NCBI GenBank assembly: GCA_039184055.1
Contig: JBCDBH010000042.1
Coordinates: forward strand, 1-25,638
Direction: 5' to 3'
Origin: JBCDBH01 sp039184055
Lineage (GTDB): Bacteria; Acidobacteriota; Thermoanaerobaculia; Multivoradales; J023
Length of the DNA stretch: 25,638 nt
Shown: positions 8,593 through 15,922 of the stretch, piece by piece
Layout: every line of letters begins with the position of its first letter
How positions within the stretch are numbered: position 1 is the first letter of the stretch
Notes under the pieces: model-generated
Told to the model about the DNA's origin: nothing
Seen by the model: only the letters and a program-made list of their open reading frames with translations
Database searches by the model: none
Made by a program: the position numbers and the translations under genes

Positions 8593-8598
8593 TATACT
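8593..8598 (+). promoter_or_regulatory. -10 hexamer directly before the AAA ATPase start
   Basis: TATACT lies exactly 6 nt before the ATG at 8605. Transcription would begin at or next to that ATG, giving a leaderless mRNA. No convincing -35 element is visible (best candidate TCAACG at 8571-8576). It favours 8605 over the in-frame ATG at 8581 as the real start. Confidence 0.45.
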
Positions 8599-8604
8599 GG
8601 TGAC

Positions 8605-9723
8605 ATGAAGATCGAGACCCTTCGCGTTCAAGGATTCAAATCACTCCACGGCGTGACCTGGAAACCCGGTGACTTGAATGTGTTGATCGGGCCGAATGCG
8701 GGCGGGAAGTCGAACCTCCTCAGCGTATTCGATCTGCTCGGGGCGTCGGCGCGTGGTGATCTGGAGAAGTGGATCCTGGCTCAAGGGGGCTTGTTGGGGC
8801 TTCTGTGGAACGACGAGAGTCGTGAGCTCTCCATCGAGCTCGAGCTTCCCGACGCGCGCCTCCCAAACCTCGAAGTCCGCTATAGATTGACGATCGAGCA
8901 AGCAAGCTCGATCTTCGACTTCAACGTCAGGGATCAAATCGTGGGTCTGTTCGACAGCGTCGACACGCGTCCGAGCCAATCCCACGAGTCGTCACACGAA
9001 ACTCATCTGTCGACGCTTCGGGCTCAAGACACCCACGCTGATCATCAAAAGTATTTGGCGGGTTTCGCGGCCAACTATGCGATCGATACGAGCCTCGGGT
9101 CAACGCTCCGTCAACCACCCATCACCAGCTGGGATCTGGGTGCGGTGGATCCCCTCGGCGAGAATCTCACCGCCGTGCTCCACACGCTTTATACGACCAA
9201 GCCAGAATTCGAAGAAGACATCGATCGCTCGATGCGAATCGCGTTCGGCCCCGAGTACGAGAAATTGCATTTCACACCCGCCGGCGAGCAACGGATTCAA
9301 CTCAGGATCCGCTGGAAATCACTGTCACGGTCGCGACCCGACCTTTCGGACGGAGCCTGGCGGTTTTTGTATGTCCTGACCATTCTCGCGCATCCGAATC
9401 CACCCCCGTTGATCGCCATCGATGAGCCCGAAACGGGACTCCATCCTTCAATGATGCCGATCATCGCCGAGCTCGCCGCCGATGCCGCGTTACGATCTCA
9501 GGTCGTTCTCACCACGCACTCACCCGAGTTTCTCGATGCGTTCCGCGAAACCGCGACCCCTACCGTAACCGTGGTCGAGAACCACGAAGGCAAAACCCAG
9601 CTGCAAACACTCGATCAAGAAGAGCTCGACTACTGGCTACGCGCCTATAGTCTCGGCAAGCTCTTTCGCACGGGCAAGCTCGAGAACATGGCCGAAGACA
9701 TTCGTCTCGAAGCCAACGGATGA
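8605..9723 (+). CDS. AAA-family ATPase (RecF/OLD-like), first gene of a putative defence pair
   Basis: A 372-aa ATPase starting MKIETLRVQGFKSL, the typical N-terminus of AAA15/AAA21 proteins. Walker A is GPNAGGKS (residues 29-36), Walker B is LIAIDEPETGLHP (D273, E274), and the switch His is in VVLTTHSPEFLD (H305). The central insert (about 60-230) is variable and lacks a visible coiled coil. The C-terminus ends without a TOPRIM domain; instead the next gene, overlapping by ATGA, encodes a DUF4276 protein. Such ATPase plus separate TOPRIM-like pairs resemble PARIS (AriA/AriB) and two-gene OLD-type phage-defence systems. An ATG at 8581 is also in frame but lies upstream of the likely -10 element. 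Confidence 0.88.
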   Translation: MKIETLRVQGFKSLHGVTWKPGDLNVLIGPNAGGKSNLLSVFDLLGASARGDLEKWILAQGGLLGLLWNDESRELSIELELPDARLPNLEVRYRLTIEQASSIFDFNVRDQIVGLFDSVDTRPSQSHESSHETHLSTLRAQDTHADHQKYLAGFAANYAIDTSLGSTLRQPPITSWDLGAVDPLGENLTAVLHTLYTTKPEFEEDIDRSMRIAFGPEYEKLHFTPAGEQRIQLRIRWKSLSRSRPDLSDGAWRFLYVLTILAHPNPPPLIAIDEPETGLHPSMMPIIAELAADAALRSQVVLTTHSPEFLDAFRETATPTVTVVENHEGKTQLQTLDQEELDYWLRAYSLGKLFRTGKLENMAEDIRLEANG

Positions 9724-10331
9724 AGCTCGTTCTGCTCGTCGAAGGCCACTCTGAAAAACAGGGTGTCGGTCCATTTCTCAAGCGCTGGCTCGACAAGCGA
9801 CTTACCCGGCCGATCGGCATCCAGCCGATGCGCTTCCACGGCTGGGGCGATCTTCTTCGTGAGCTTCCCGAACACGCTCAGCGCATACTTCACGGTCCAA
9901 AATCCCAGAAGATCGCCGCGGTCGTCGCCCTGCTCGACCTCTACGGTCCGACCTATCCATCGAGCGTGACAAGTGCAACCAGACGTTACGAATGGCTCAA
10001 GACGACCTATGAACAATCAGTCGGCGATGAGCGCTTCCGTCTCTTCGCCGCGGTACACGAGATCGAAGCTTGGCTCCTGGCGCAGCCAGACGTTTTTCCA
10101 CCAGCGATTCAGAAATCGCTGCCTCGAAAGAAGCCCGAAAGCATCAACTTCGACACTCCACCTTCCAAACTTCTCAACCAGATCTACCAAAAGCAGACGC
10201 GACGTCGATACAAGAAGCTAGCTGATGGCACTCAGCTTTTTGCCAAGCTCGATCCCGATCGGGTCTATGAAAGATGTCCAAGATTCGCCGCGATGATGGA
10301 CGAGATCCTCGCGCTCCTCAGGGAGCGGTGA
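9720..10331 (+). CDS. DUF4276 family protein, TOPRIM-like partner of the AAA ATPase
   Basis: A 203-aa protein starting MKLVLLVEGHSEKQGV. The features match DUF4276: an early Glu in LLVEGHSE (E8), an Asp after a hydrophobic strand in VALLDLYGPTYP (D73), and the HEIEAWLLAQPD block (H113, E114, E116). In TOPRIM folds an N-terminal Glu and a later acidic cluster bind metal for nicking or cleaving nucleic acid, so a nuclease-like effector is likely, though not shown here. The four-base overlap with the ATPase stop codon indicates a functional pair. The 3' end overlaps the convergent zinc-binding-protein gene by 14 bp. Codon use is more mixed than in the ZIP genes just upstream. Confidence 0.82.
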   Translation: MKLVLLVEGHSEKQGVGPFLKRWLDKRLTRPIGIQPMRFHGWGDLLRELPEHAQRILHGPKSQKIAAVVALLDLYGPTYPSSVTSATRRYEWLKTTYEQSVGDERFRLFAAVHEIEAWLLAQPDVFPPAIQKSLPRKKPESINFDTPPSKLLNQIYQKQTRRRYKKLADGTQLFAKLDPDRVYERCPRFAAMMDEILALLRER

Positions 10332-11283
10332 GCGCGGCGCGAAACTGAGCGCTGACCTCGATCAGATTCGCCGCCCAATCGCGCGCCAGAGGATCGACGA
10401 CGACGATCTCGGCTTCGATCTCGTCGGCGAAGGCGCGGGCGACGCGGCTGCCACCACCGGGCTGAACGAAGACCTGGCGCGCACCGGCCTCACGGGCACG
10501 GGTCACGAGCGCGACCAGGGTGGCGGCGGCAGGGGCTTTGCCTTCGTCTTCGATGGCGACCTGTTCGATGCCATGGGTGCGGAGCAGCCAACCCCAGGCG
10601 GGGTGTTCGACGAAGATGGCCTTTCTGGACAAGTCGCTGAGCGTGATGGCGATGTCTTGGTCGAGCTGGTCGAAGACATCGGCGAGGGCAGCCTGACGTT
10701 CTTCGATCACCGCGCAGTCGACACCTAGATCGCACAGAGCCGTGGCCACGCCACCTGCGGCTTCACGCATCAAGGCGGGACTGAGCCAGAGGTGAGGATC
10801 GACGTTCGCATGGAGGGCAGTGTGATCGAGGCTGCCAGCGAGGCTGACGACGGTGACGTCTTCGTCGAGCCGCGGCATGAGGAAGCGTTGCTCGAAGGTC
10901 AGATGCGGGTGTCCGACACCGATGAAGATCCGCGCACCGTCGAGCTGGCCGAGGATGCGTGGGCTGGGTTCGAAGTTGTCGGCCGTTGCACCTGGCGGGA
11001 CGATGACCGACACCGTGACTTGATCACCACCGAGCTCTTCAGCGAGCCAGGCGAGCGGCGGTACGCTGACCGCAATGGCGACCCCGTCGTCGGCGACCCC
11101 GTCGATGGCGACCCCGTCGTCGGCGACCCCGTCGGTGGCGACCCCGTCGTCGGCGACCCCGTCGGTGGCGACCCCGTCACGGACCGCCGTTTCGGACCCG
11201 CCGTCACGCACTGGCCCCTCATCGGGTGCCGGCGGTGGGCAAGCCCAAAACAAAAGCGCCAGTCCCGAGAGGAGCATGATCAT
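10318..11283 (-). CDS. znuA: ZnuA/TroA-type zinc-binding lipoprotein with Asp-rich repeat linker
   Basis: A solute-binding protein of metal ABC importers (321 aa from this ATG). The start is not certain: an ATG at 11277 has GAGAGG 7 nt upstream, and the frame is open to 11325. LLSGLALLFWAC forms a lipobox-like end. A linker of seven pentapeptides with a DGVA core follows, then the binding domain (VPPLAWLAEELGG, NFEPSPRILGQL). Metal ligands expected in this family are visible at VDPHLWLSP, EHPAWGWLLRTHG and VVVDPLA. The first ligand, usually His in the GADPHxxEP motif, is Asp in GATADNFEP. The gene is last in an operon with zinc-free ribosomal proteins, which supports zinc as substrate. No ATPase or permease partner lies beside it. 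Confidence 0.82.
   Translation of the reverse strand: MIMLLSGLALLFWACPPPAPDEGPVRDGGSETAVRDGVATDGVADDGVATDGVADDGVAIDGVADDGVAIAVSVPPLAWLAEELGGDQVTVSVIVPPGATADNFEPSPRILGQLDGARIFIGVGHPHLTFEQRFLMPRLDEDVTVVSLAGSLDHTALHANVDPHLWLSPALMREAAGGVATALCDLGVDCAVIEERQAALADVFDQLDQDIAITLSDLSRKAIFVEHPAWGWLLRTHGIEQVAIEDEGKAPAAATLVALVTRAREAGARQVFVQPGGGSRVARAFADEIEAEIVVVDPLARDWAANLIEVSAQFRAALTAP
11077..11181 (-). repeat. seven tandem 15-bp repeats inside the znuA-like gene
   Basis: On the + strand the unit is GGCGACCCCGTCNNN, present seven times without gaps; the last three bases alternate in pairs so that the true period is about 30 bp. It encodes DGVA-core pentapeptides (with T, D or I between them) that link the lipid anchor to the binding domain. 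The near-identity of the copies implies recent expansion, and copy number is likely to vary between strains. Confidence 0.9.
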
Positions 11284-11339
11284 GCCTCTCGGTGACCGGC
11301 ACCGATGCGGGTCGAGACGCCGCATGGAAAGTGGGTCTC

Positions 11340-11645
11340 TTACCAGCTGGCTTTGGTGACGCCGGGCAGCTCGCCACGAAGCGCCAATTCACGCAGCGCG
11401 ATACGCGACAAACCGAATTTCCGGTAGTAGCCGCGCGGGCGGCCGCTCACCACGCAACGGTTGCGCACCCGCACCTTGCTCGAGTTGCGGGGCAGACGCT
11501 GCAAGGCGTACATCGCCTCTTCGCGCTGGTCGTCCGAGGTGTTCGGATCGGTGATCATCGCCTTGAGCTCGGCGCGCTGCTCGCGATAGCGATCGACCAA
11601 TTTCTTGCGGCGCTCGTTGGATGCGACTTTGCCTGTGGTAGCCAT
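11340..11645 (-). CDS. rpsN: 30S ribosomal protein S14, zinc-free (C-) type
   Basis: A 101-aa S14. The conserved core RNRCVVSGRPRGYYRKFGLSR (residues about 61-81) is clear, and the C-terminus RGELPGVTKASW is canonical. In zinc-binding S14 this core carries CXXC pairs; here only one Cys remains, with VVSG in place of VRCG, so no zinc ribbon can form. The C- form also has the longer N-terminal half seen here. Such paralogues replace the zinc form when zinc is scarce in many bacteria. The gene starts 2 nt after the L31 stop codon and is followed by the znuA-like gene. Confidence 0.95.
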   Translation of the reverse strand: MATTGKVASNERRKKLVDRYREQRAELKAMITDPNTSDDQREEAMYALQRLPRNSSKVRVRNRCVVSGRPRGYYRKFGLSRIALRELALRGELPGVTKASW

Positions 11646-11647
11646 GT

Positions 11648-11902
11648 TCAGCTCTTCTTGCTGCCGCCACGATACTTGCGGCGGAATTTCTCGATACGAC
11701 CGGCGGTGTCGACGAAGCGCTGCTTGCCGGTGTAGAACGGGTGCGATTCCGACGAGATCTCGAGCCGCACCACATAGTGGTCGACACCGTCGATCTCACG
11801 AACTTCGTCGGTGACCATCGTCGAGCGGGTGATCAGCTCGTAATCGGTCGAGCCATCGACAAATACGACGGGATGGTAGGACGGGTGGATATCGGCTTTC
11901 AT
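11648..11902 (-). CDS. rpmE2: 50S ribosomal protein L31 type B, zinc-free
   Basis: An 84-aa L31 type B. MKADIHPSYHPVVFVDGSTD and the C-terminal SESHPFYTGKQRFVDTAGRI are diagnostic. The protein has no cysteine, whereas zinc-binding L31 has a CXXC pair. In Bacillus, Streptomyces and others the type B paralogue is repressed by Zur and swaps with the zinc form, freeing zinc. It lies between rpmB and rpsN in the same operon with short spacing (32 nt and 2 nt), consistent with shared zinc control. Confidence 0.95.
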   Translation of the reverse strand: MKADIHPSYHPVVFVDGSTDYELITRSTMVTDEVREIDGVDHYVVRLEISSESHPFYTGKQRFVDTAGRIEKFRRKYRGGSKKS

Positions 11903-11934
11903 GATCTCTTCCGTGGGCTAGCTTGGTGGCCGGC

Positions 11935-12174
11935 TCAGGTCACGTCTTTGAGCGTCAGACCTTCGTCGTGCAAGTAACGCATCAGGCCTTTTTTGTTGAT
12001 GGTACGCAACGCTCGGGTCGAGAGCTTGAGACGGACCCACCGTCCGAGCTCGGTGACGTAGACACGCTTCGTCTGCACGTTCGGCTTCTGCCACCGAGGG
12101 GTGACGTTGTGCGCGTGCGAGATGTTCTTGCCGGCCATCGGCTTCTTACCGGTGATGGCGCAACGATTGGGCAT
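11935..12174 (-). CDS. rpmB: 50S ribosomal protein L28
   Basis: A 79-aa L28 starting MPNRCAITGKKPMAGKNISH. The conserved parts are the N-terminal CxxTGK.P..G..SHA motif and RWVRLKLSTRALRTINKKG. It has a single cysteine, so it is the zinc-free class. The ATG has an AGGAG ribosome binding site 8 nt upstream; an in-frame extension further upstream is not conserved. It is the first gene of the rpmB - rpmE2 - rpsN - znuA operon and has a good sigma-70 promoter about 150 nt upstream. Confidence 0.95.
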   Translation of the reverse strand: MPNRCAITGKKPMAGKNISHAHNVTPRWQKPNVQTKRVYVTELGRWVRLKLSTRALRTINKKGLMRYLHDEGLTLKDVT

Positions 12175-12307
12175 CGATCTATCTCCTGCTGTCGCGTCCG
12201 GGTTGGTACAGTCCCGGTGGTCGGGTCGGCCGCGGAGATCGGATTCTGGATGAATCGGGCTCAGCGACACTGTCGACCGGTTAGGACGAAGGCACACGAG
12301 CGCCGTC

Positions 12308-12321
12308 GCCCCGCGAGGGGC
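12308..12321 (-). promoter_or_regulatory. hairpin at the predicted 5' end of the rpmB operon mRNA
   Basis: GCCCC and GGGGC are separated by a 4-nt loop. The predicted transcription start (about 12320, from the -10 element) lies at its edge, so the message would begin with a stem-loop. Such 5' stems can stabilise mRNA. The remaining leader down to 12175 (about 130 nt) shows no structure I can name and no clear AT-rich Zur box. Confidence 0.4.
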
Positions 12322-12326
12322 CCTGT

Positions 12327-12354
12327 AGTATACCCATCCCGACGGGTTTGTCCA
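12327..12354 (-). promoter_or_regulatory. sigma-70-type promoter of the rpmB operon
   Basis: Reading the minus strand, TGGACA (12354-12349) is followed after 16 nt by TATACT (12332-12327), a near-consensus housekeeping promoter. It points toward rpmB at 12174 and gives a leader of about 145 nt. The spacer is shared with the S46 peptidase gene, which is transcribed the other way. Confidence 0.65.
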
Positions 12355-12434
12355 GCCTGCTCTGGAAATCTGTTTCGGCCAAGACGAAATCCGTTGCGAC
12401 GTCATTCGAAAGACCATAAGAGCAAGGAGTTACC

Positions 12435-14591
12435 GTGAAACGAGGAGCGATCAAGCGCATGTTAGCCACTTGGACTCTGAGCGCCCTGGCCCTGAGCGGC
12501 ACCGCCGTCGCCAATACCGGCGGCAAATGGACCCCTGATCAACTCCTCGAGCACGACCCGAATTGGCTCCGCGAAATCGGTCTCGAGATTCCACCCGAGA
12601 AGCTGTGGACGCCCGGCGACGGCGGCGTGCTCGAGGCGATCGTCCGGGTCGGTGGCTGCTCGGCGGGGCTGATCTCGGCCGAAGGTCTGGTGATCACCAA
12701 TCACCACTGCATCTACGGCATCCTGCAAGAGCACTCGACCCCTGAGCGCGACCTGATCCGCAACGGTTTTCTCGCCACGTCGCACGCCGACGAGCTCCCG
12801 GCCGGCGCGGTCAACGCCACCGTGCCCAACCGGTTCACCGACGTCACCGCCGAGATCGAAGCCGCGGTGCCCGCCGGCGCCGATGATTTCGCACGCTACC
12901 AGGCGATCGAAGCCAAAAAGAAAGAGCTGATCCGCGCCTGCGAAACGACCCCGCATCGACGCTGTGACGTCGCCAGCTACGACGATGGCGTGCGCTACCA
13001 GCTGATCGAGATGCTCGACTTCGCCGACGTTCGCCTGGTGTGGGCGCCACCTGGGCCGGTCGGGGAATACGGTGGTGAGATCGACAATTGGATGTGGCCC
13101 CGCCACGCCGGCGACTTCGCCCTGGTGCGTCTGTGGGCGAACCCCGACAACCAGCCGGCGGCGCACGACGCGGCCAACCGCCCCTATGAGCCGCGTCGTC
13201 ACCTCGAAGTCTCCACCGAGGGCGTGACCCCGGATCAATTCGTCATGGTGGCCGGCTACCCGGGGCGTACCTACCGCTCCCTGGTCGAAGGCGAGATGAA
13301 AGCGCAGATGGACTTCTTCGCCAAACGCGCCGCCATCTACCCCGCCTGGATGGACATCTACAAAGACGTCTCGACCACCGGTGACGACGCGCGGATCGCC
13401 GTCGCCGGTCGTCTCAAAGGGCTGGCCAATCGCGAAAAGAACGCTCGGGGCCAGCTCGAAGCCATCGCCCGTGGCCGACTGGTGGAGAAAAAGGCCGACG
13501 CCGAAGCCGCCGTGCTCGCCTGGGCGGCCGACAACGCCGACCACCGCGCCGCGGTCGACGCCCATCGTGAGCTCGAAGCGCTGAGCCTCGAAGCGGAGCG
13601 CACCGCCACCCGCGATTTTCTGCTCGGCCACGCGCCCCTGCCGCTCGACCTCGCGCTCGACCTGGTGCGCTGGGCGAGCGAGCGCGAAAAAGCCGACGCC
13701 GATCGTGATCCCGACTTTCAAGAGCGCAACCGCGATCGTCTGCGTCGCAACCAGATCCGTAACCAGAGCCGACTCTGGCTCGCCGCCGATCAAGCCCTGA
13801 TGGTCGATTGGCTCGAGCGGCTCCACGCCCTCGACGACGTGCAGAAGGTACCCGCGGTCGAAGCGCTCCACGAACGCGGTGTCGATCTCACCGAGCTCGT
13901 TCACAGCGTCCTCGACGCCACCGCCGTGCTCGACCAAGAAAGCCGCCTCGCCATGTTCGAAGAAGACGTCGACACGCTCCGCGCGCGCCAAGACCCGCTC
14001 ATCGACTTCGCCTTCGCCATCGACGTCACCCGTCGCCAGATCGACGACGCCGACAAGGGTCACGAAGGCGCGGAATCGCGCTTGCGTCCCGTGTGGCGTC
14101 GCGCCGTCGCCGCGCACGCCGGCAAACCGATCGACCCCGACGCCAACGCCACCCTCCGGGTCAGCCTCGCTCACATCAAGGGCTACAGCCCACGCGACGC
14201 GGTGTTCATGACCCCGCAAACCACCCTCGCCGGCAAAATCGCCAAGCACACCGGCGAAGCGCCTTTCGACGCCCCCGAAGCCGTTCGCGCCGCCGCCCCT
14301 GAAGCGCCCCAAAGCCCGTGGGCCGACAAGAAGATGAACGACGTCACCATCGATTTCCTCGCCACCGGCGACACCACCGGCGGCAGCTCGGGAAGCCCGG
14401 TGCTCGACGGTCAGGGTCGTCTGGTCGGCGCCAACTTCGACCGCGTATGGGAAAACATCGCCAACGACTTCGGTTACAACCCCGAGATCGCGCGTAACGT
14501 CAGCGTCGACGTGCGTTACTTGTTTTGGTTGTTCGACGTCCTACACGGCGACGCCGCCAACGGTCTGCGCGAGGAAATGGGGATTCGCTGA
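12435..14591 (+). CDS. S46 family dipeptidyl-peptidase (DPP7/DPP11-like)
   Basis: A 718-aa secreted serine peptidase. It starts with GTG, 6 nt after AAGGAG, and has a signal peptide ending near TAVANT. The chymotrypsin-like catalytic residues sit in conserved S46 motifs: His in VITNHHCIYG (about 87-96), Asp in MWPRHAGDFALVRLW (about 222-236), and Ser652 in TGGSSGSPVLDG. The central 300-560 region is the charged alpha-helical insert typical of the family. S46 enzymes remove dipeptides from the N-termini of periplasmic or extracellular peptides and support growth on proteins. Length matches the family (about 700 aa). The specificity residue near position 670 cannot be assigned safely without an alignment. 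Confidence 0.93.
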   Translation: MKRGAIKRMLATWTLSALALSGTAVANTGGKWTPDQLLEHDPNWLREIGLEIPPEKLWTPGDGGVLEAIVRVGGCSAGLISAEGLVITNHHCIYGILQEHSTPERDLIRNGFLATSHADELPAGAVNATVPNRFTDVTAEIEAAVPAGADDFARYQAIEAKKKELIRACETTPHRRCDVASYDDGVRYQLIEMLDFADVRLVWAPPGPVGEYGGEIDNWMWPRHAGDFALVRLWANPDNQPAAHDAANRPYEPRRHLEVSTEGVTPDQFVMVAGYPGRTYRSLVEGEMKAQMDFFAKRAAIYPAWMDIYKDVSTTGDDARIAVAGRLKGLANREKNARGQLEAIARGRLVEKKADAEAAVLAWAADNADHRAAVDAHRELEALSLEAERTATRDFLLGHAPLPLDLALDLVRWASEREKADADRDPDFQERNRDRLRRNQIRNQSRLWLAADQALMVDWLERLHALDDVQKVPAVEALHERGVDLTELVHSVLDATAVLDQESRLAMFEEDVDTLRARQDPLIDFAFAIDVTRRQIDDADKGHEGAESRLRPVWRRAVAAHAGKPIDPDANATLRVSLAHIKGYSPRDAVFMTPQTTLAGKIAKHTGEAPFDAPEAVRAAAPEAPQSPWADKKMNDVTIDFLATGDTTGGSSGSPVLDGQGRLVGANFDRVWENIANDFGYNPEIARNVSVDVRYLFWLFDVLHGDAANGLREEMGIR

Positions 14592-14598
14592 CCGCGCG

Positions 14599-14608
14599 TG
14601 ATGCATCA
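14599..14608. promoter_or_regulatory. palindrome before the Rrf2 gene
   Basis: TGATGCATCA is a perfect 10-bp palindrome ending 2 nt before the Rrf2 ATG. Rrf2 regulators often control themselves, and this could be an operator. It is short enough to be chance. Confidence 0.25.
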
Positions 14609-14610
14609 TC

Positions 14611-15060
14611 ATGAACAGTGATCTGACCGTAGCGCTGCACATTCTCGGCTTTCTCACCGCCTGCGCACCCAACGGCGCGGTGACCTCGGAGACGCTCGCC
14701 CGCTCCTATGGCACCAATCCGGTGGTCATCCGACGCACGGTGTCCAAGCTACGCAAGGCCGGGCTGGTCGAGACCCAACGAGGCTCGGGAGGCGGCACCT
14801 CGCTGGCGCGTGATCCATCGACGATCAACCTGCGTCAGGTCTACGAGGCCGTCGCCGAGCGCTCGGCGCTCCTGCGTCGTCACCCCGGCACCGAGGGCGG
14901 GGTGGCGAATATCCTCGGGAGCTATATCAACGGCATCTACGACGACGCCGAGGAAGCCTTGTTCCGTCGGCTCGAAGAGGTGTCGATCGAGGAAATGGAC
15001 GCGAACGTGCGACCCCAGGTCATCGACTTCGTCGCCCGCGCCCGCCAGCGCGACGCCTGA
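14611..15060 (+). CDS. Rrf2-family transcriptional regulator lacking Fe-S cysteines
   Basis: A 149-aa winged-helix regulator. MNSDLTVALHILGFLTA, then SETLARSYGTNPVVIRRTVSK (recognition helix about residues 36-50), and the wing motif LRKAGLVETQRGSGGGTSLAR are typical of Rrf2. IscR and NsrR members carry three cysteines near residues 90-105 for a [2Fe-2S] or [4Fe-4S] cluster; here that segment (RHPGTEGGVANILGSY) has none. The only Cys is residue 18, in the first helix, so the protein resembles the YwnA-type members. The start follows the S46 gene by 19 nt, so the two may be co-transcribed. The signal and targets are unknown. Confidence 0.85.
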   Translation: MNSDLTVALHILGFLTACAPNGAVTSETLARSYGTNPVVIRRTVSKLRKAGLVETQRGSGGGTSLARDPSTINLRQVYEAVAERSALLRRHPGTEGGVANILGSYINGIYDDAEEALFRRLEEVSIEEMDANVRPQVIDFVARARQRDA

Positions 15061-15091
15061 AGCGCTCCGAATGAGCACTCTTCCGAGCGCT
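15061..15091. terminator. hairpin between convergent genes
   Basis: AGCGCTC (15061-15067) and GAGCGCT (15085-15091) form a 7-bp stem in the 30-bp gap between the Rrf2 stop and the convergent broken gene. It could serve both strands. There is no strong T tract, so support is moderate. Confidence 0.4.
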
Positions 15092-15915
15092 CACTCGAGG
15101 GTAAACCGCACCTCGATCGGGCTTGGATCGATCTCTTCCGAACCGGCGACCTGATCGAACAAGCGCCCGGGCCGATTGCCGGCGAGATCCTCCAGAGTCG
15201 GATCGATGACAAGACGGTACGACACCGCTCGCCACGCTGCCTTGGGCGTAAAGCGCCACTGACTCTCGTGATCGGCGAGGTCGATCGCCCCCGCGACGAC
15301 CTCGCCATCGGGCCCTTCGACTCGGATTCGATACGCCAACGACACGTGATCGTGTGACCCGTCGAGGTCGACAATCAGCGGCTCGGTCGTCCCCGCGGAG
15401 GGAAGCTCGAGACCCCACGTCGCGGGATCCGGCATCCGATCGTCTTGCTCGACCACCGTGAAACGCTTGCGATGCTCCGCAACGAGCCGGCAGCCACCGG
15501 CGTCGAGCGCGCTTTGCCGCACCACCAGGGTTTACGACCGCCCCCCAACCCGCGCGCGACCGCGCGGGTCGCGCGCCGCCAAACCCGTTTTGACTCGACC
15601 CGGATCGAAAATCAGCGTCAGCCGCCTGCCATCGGGTGAGAAAAGGTCGTGACGATTCGCCAGGAAGACCCCGGGCACCACCTCGCCATCGGCGTCGAGC
15701 AGGTCGATCGACGACAGCATCCCGACCCGATCCATCGGCTCGGTGAAATACACGTAGGCTCGCAGCAGGTTTGCAGGCAGACGATCCGCGGTCGGATAGA
15801 TCTCCGAAACACGTGTGGGTCCGATTCCGGTCTCACAGGCGATCGCCACGCCACCGACCGCCACGTCACCGACCCAAAGGGCCAGTAGCGCGACGATCCA
15901 TGCCTTGGCCGTCAT
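15091..15915 (-). pseudogene. exported Ig-like (SbsA-type) domain protein interrupted by one in-frame stop
   Basis: The gene starts MTAKAWIVALLALW with a signal peptide and continues with an Ig-like domain (LRAYVYFTEPMDRVGMLSSI, RRLTLIFDPGRVKTGL). At 15534-15532 a TAA interrupts the frame in GRARVGGRS-stop-TLVVRQSALDAGG, yet the same frame continues without a shift through HRKRFTVVEQDDRMPDPATW to a second beta domain ending at 15091. The stop falls where homologous proteins of this kind usually have the Tyr of a YTLVV strand, so a single TAC/TAT to TAA change explains it. Possible explanations are a recent pseudogene, stop read-through, or an assembly error next to a C-rich run. It follows the beta-propeller-like gene by a few bases, so they form an operon. 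Confidence 0.72.
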
Positions 15916-15922
15916 GCTCACC

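Noticed and set aside
11077..11181. Possible CRISPR array
   Set aside because: The 15-bp units are contiguous with no spacers and encode a clean pentapeptide linker inside the znuA-like gene.
12175..12307. Riboswitch or Zur box in the rpmB leader
   Set aside because: I could not find an AT-rich dyad or a structure that matches a known class; only the 5' hairpin is reported.
12394..12421. Promoter TTGCGA / ATAAGA for the S46 gene
   Set aside because: Its start site would fall within or after the ribosome binding site, leaving no workable leader.
12462..14312. 616-aa open frame on the minus strand
   Set aside because: It is fully antisense to the well-supported S46 peptidase. It has low-complexity Gly/Val/Asp composition caused by codon bias and no domain.
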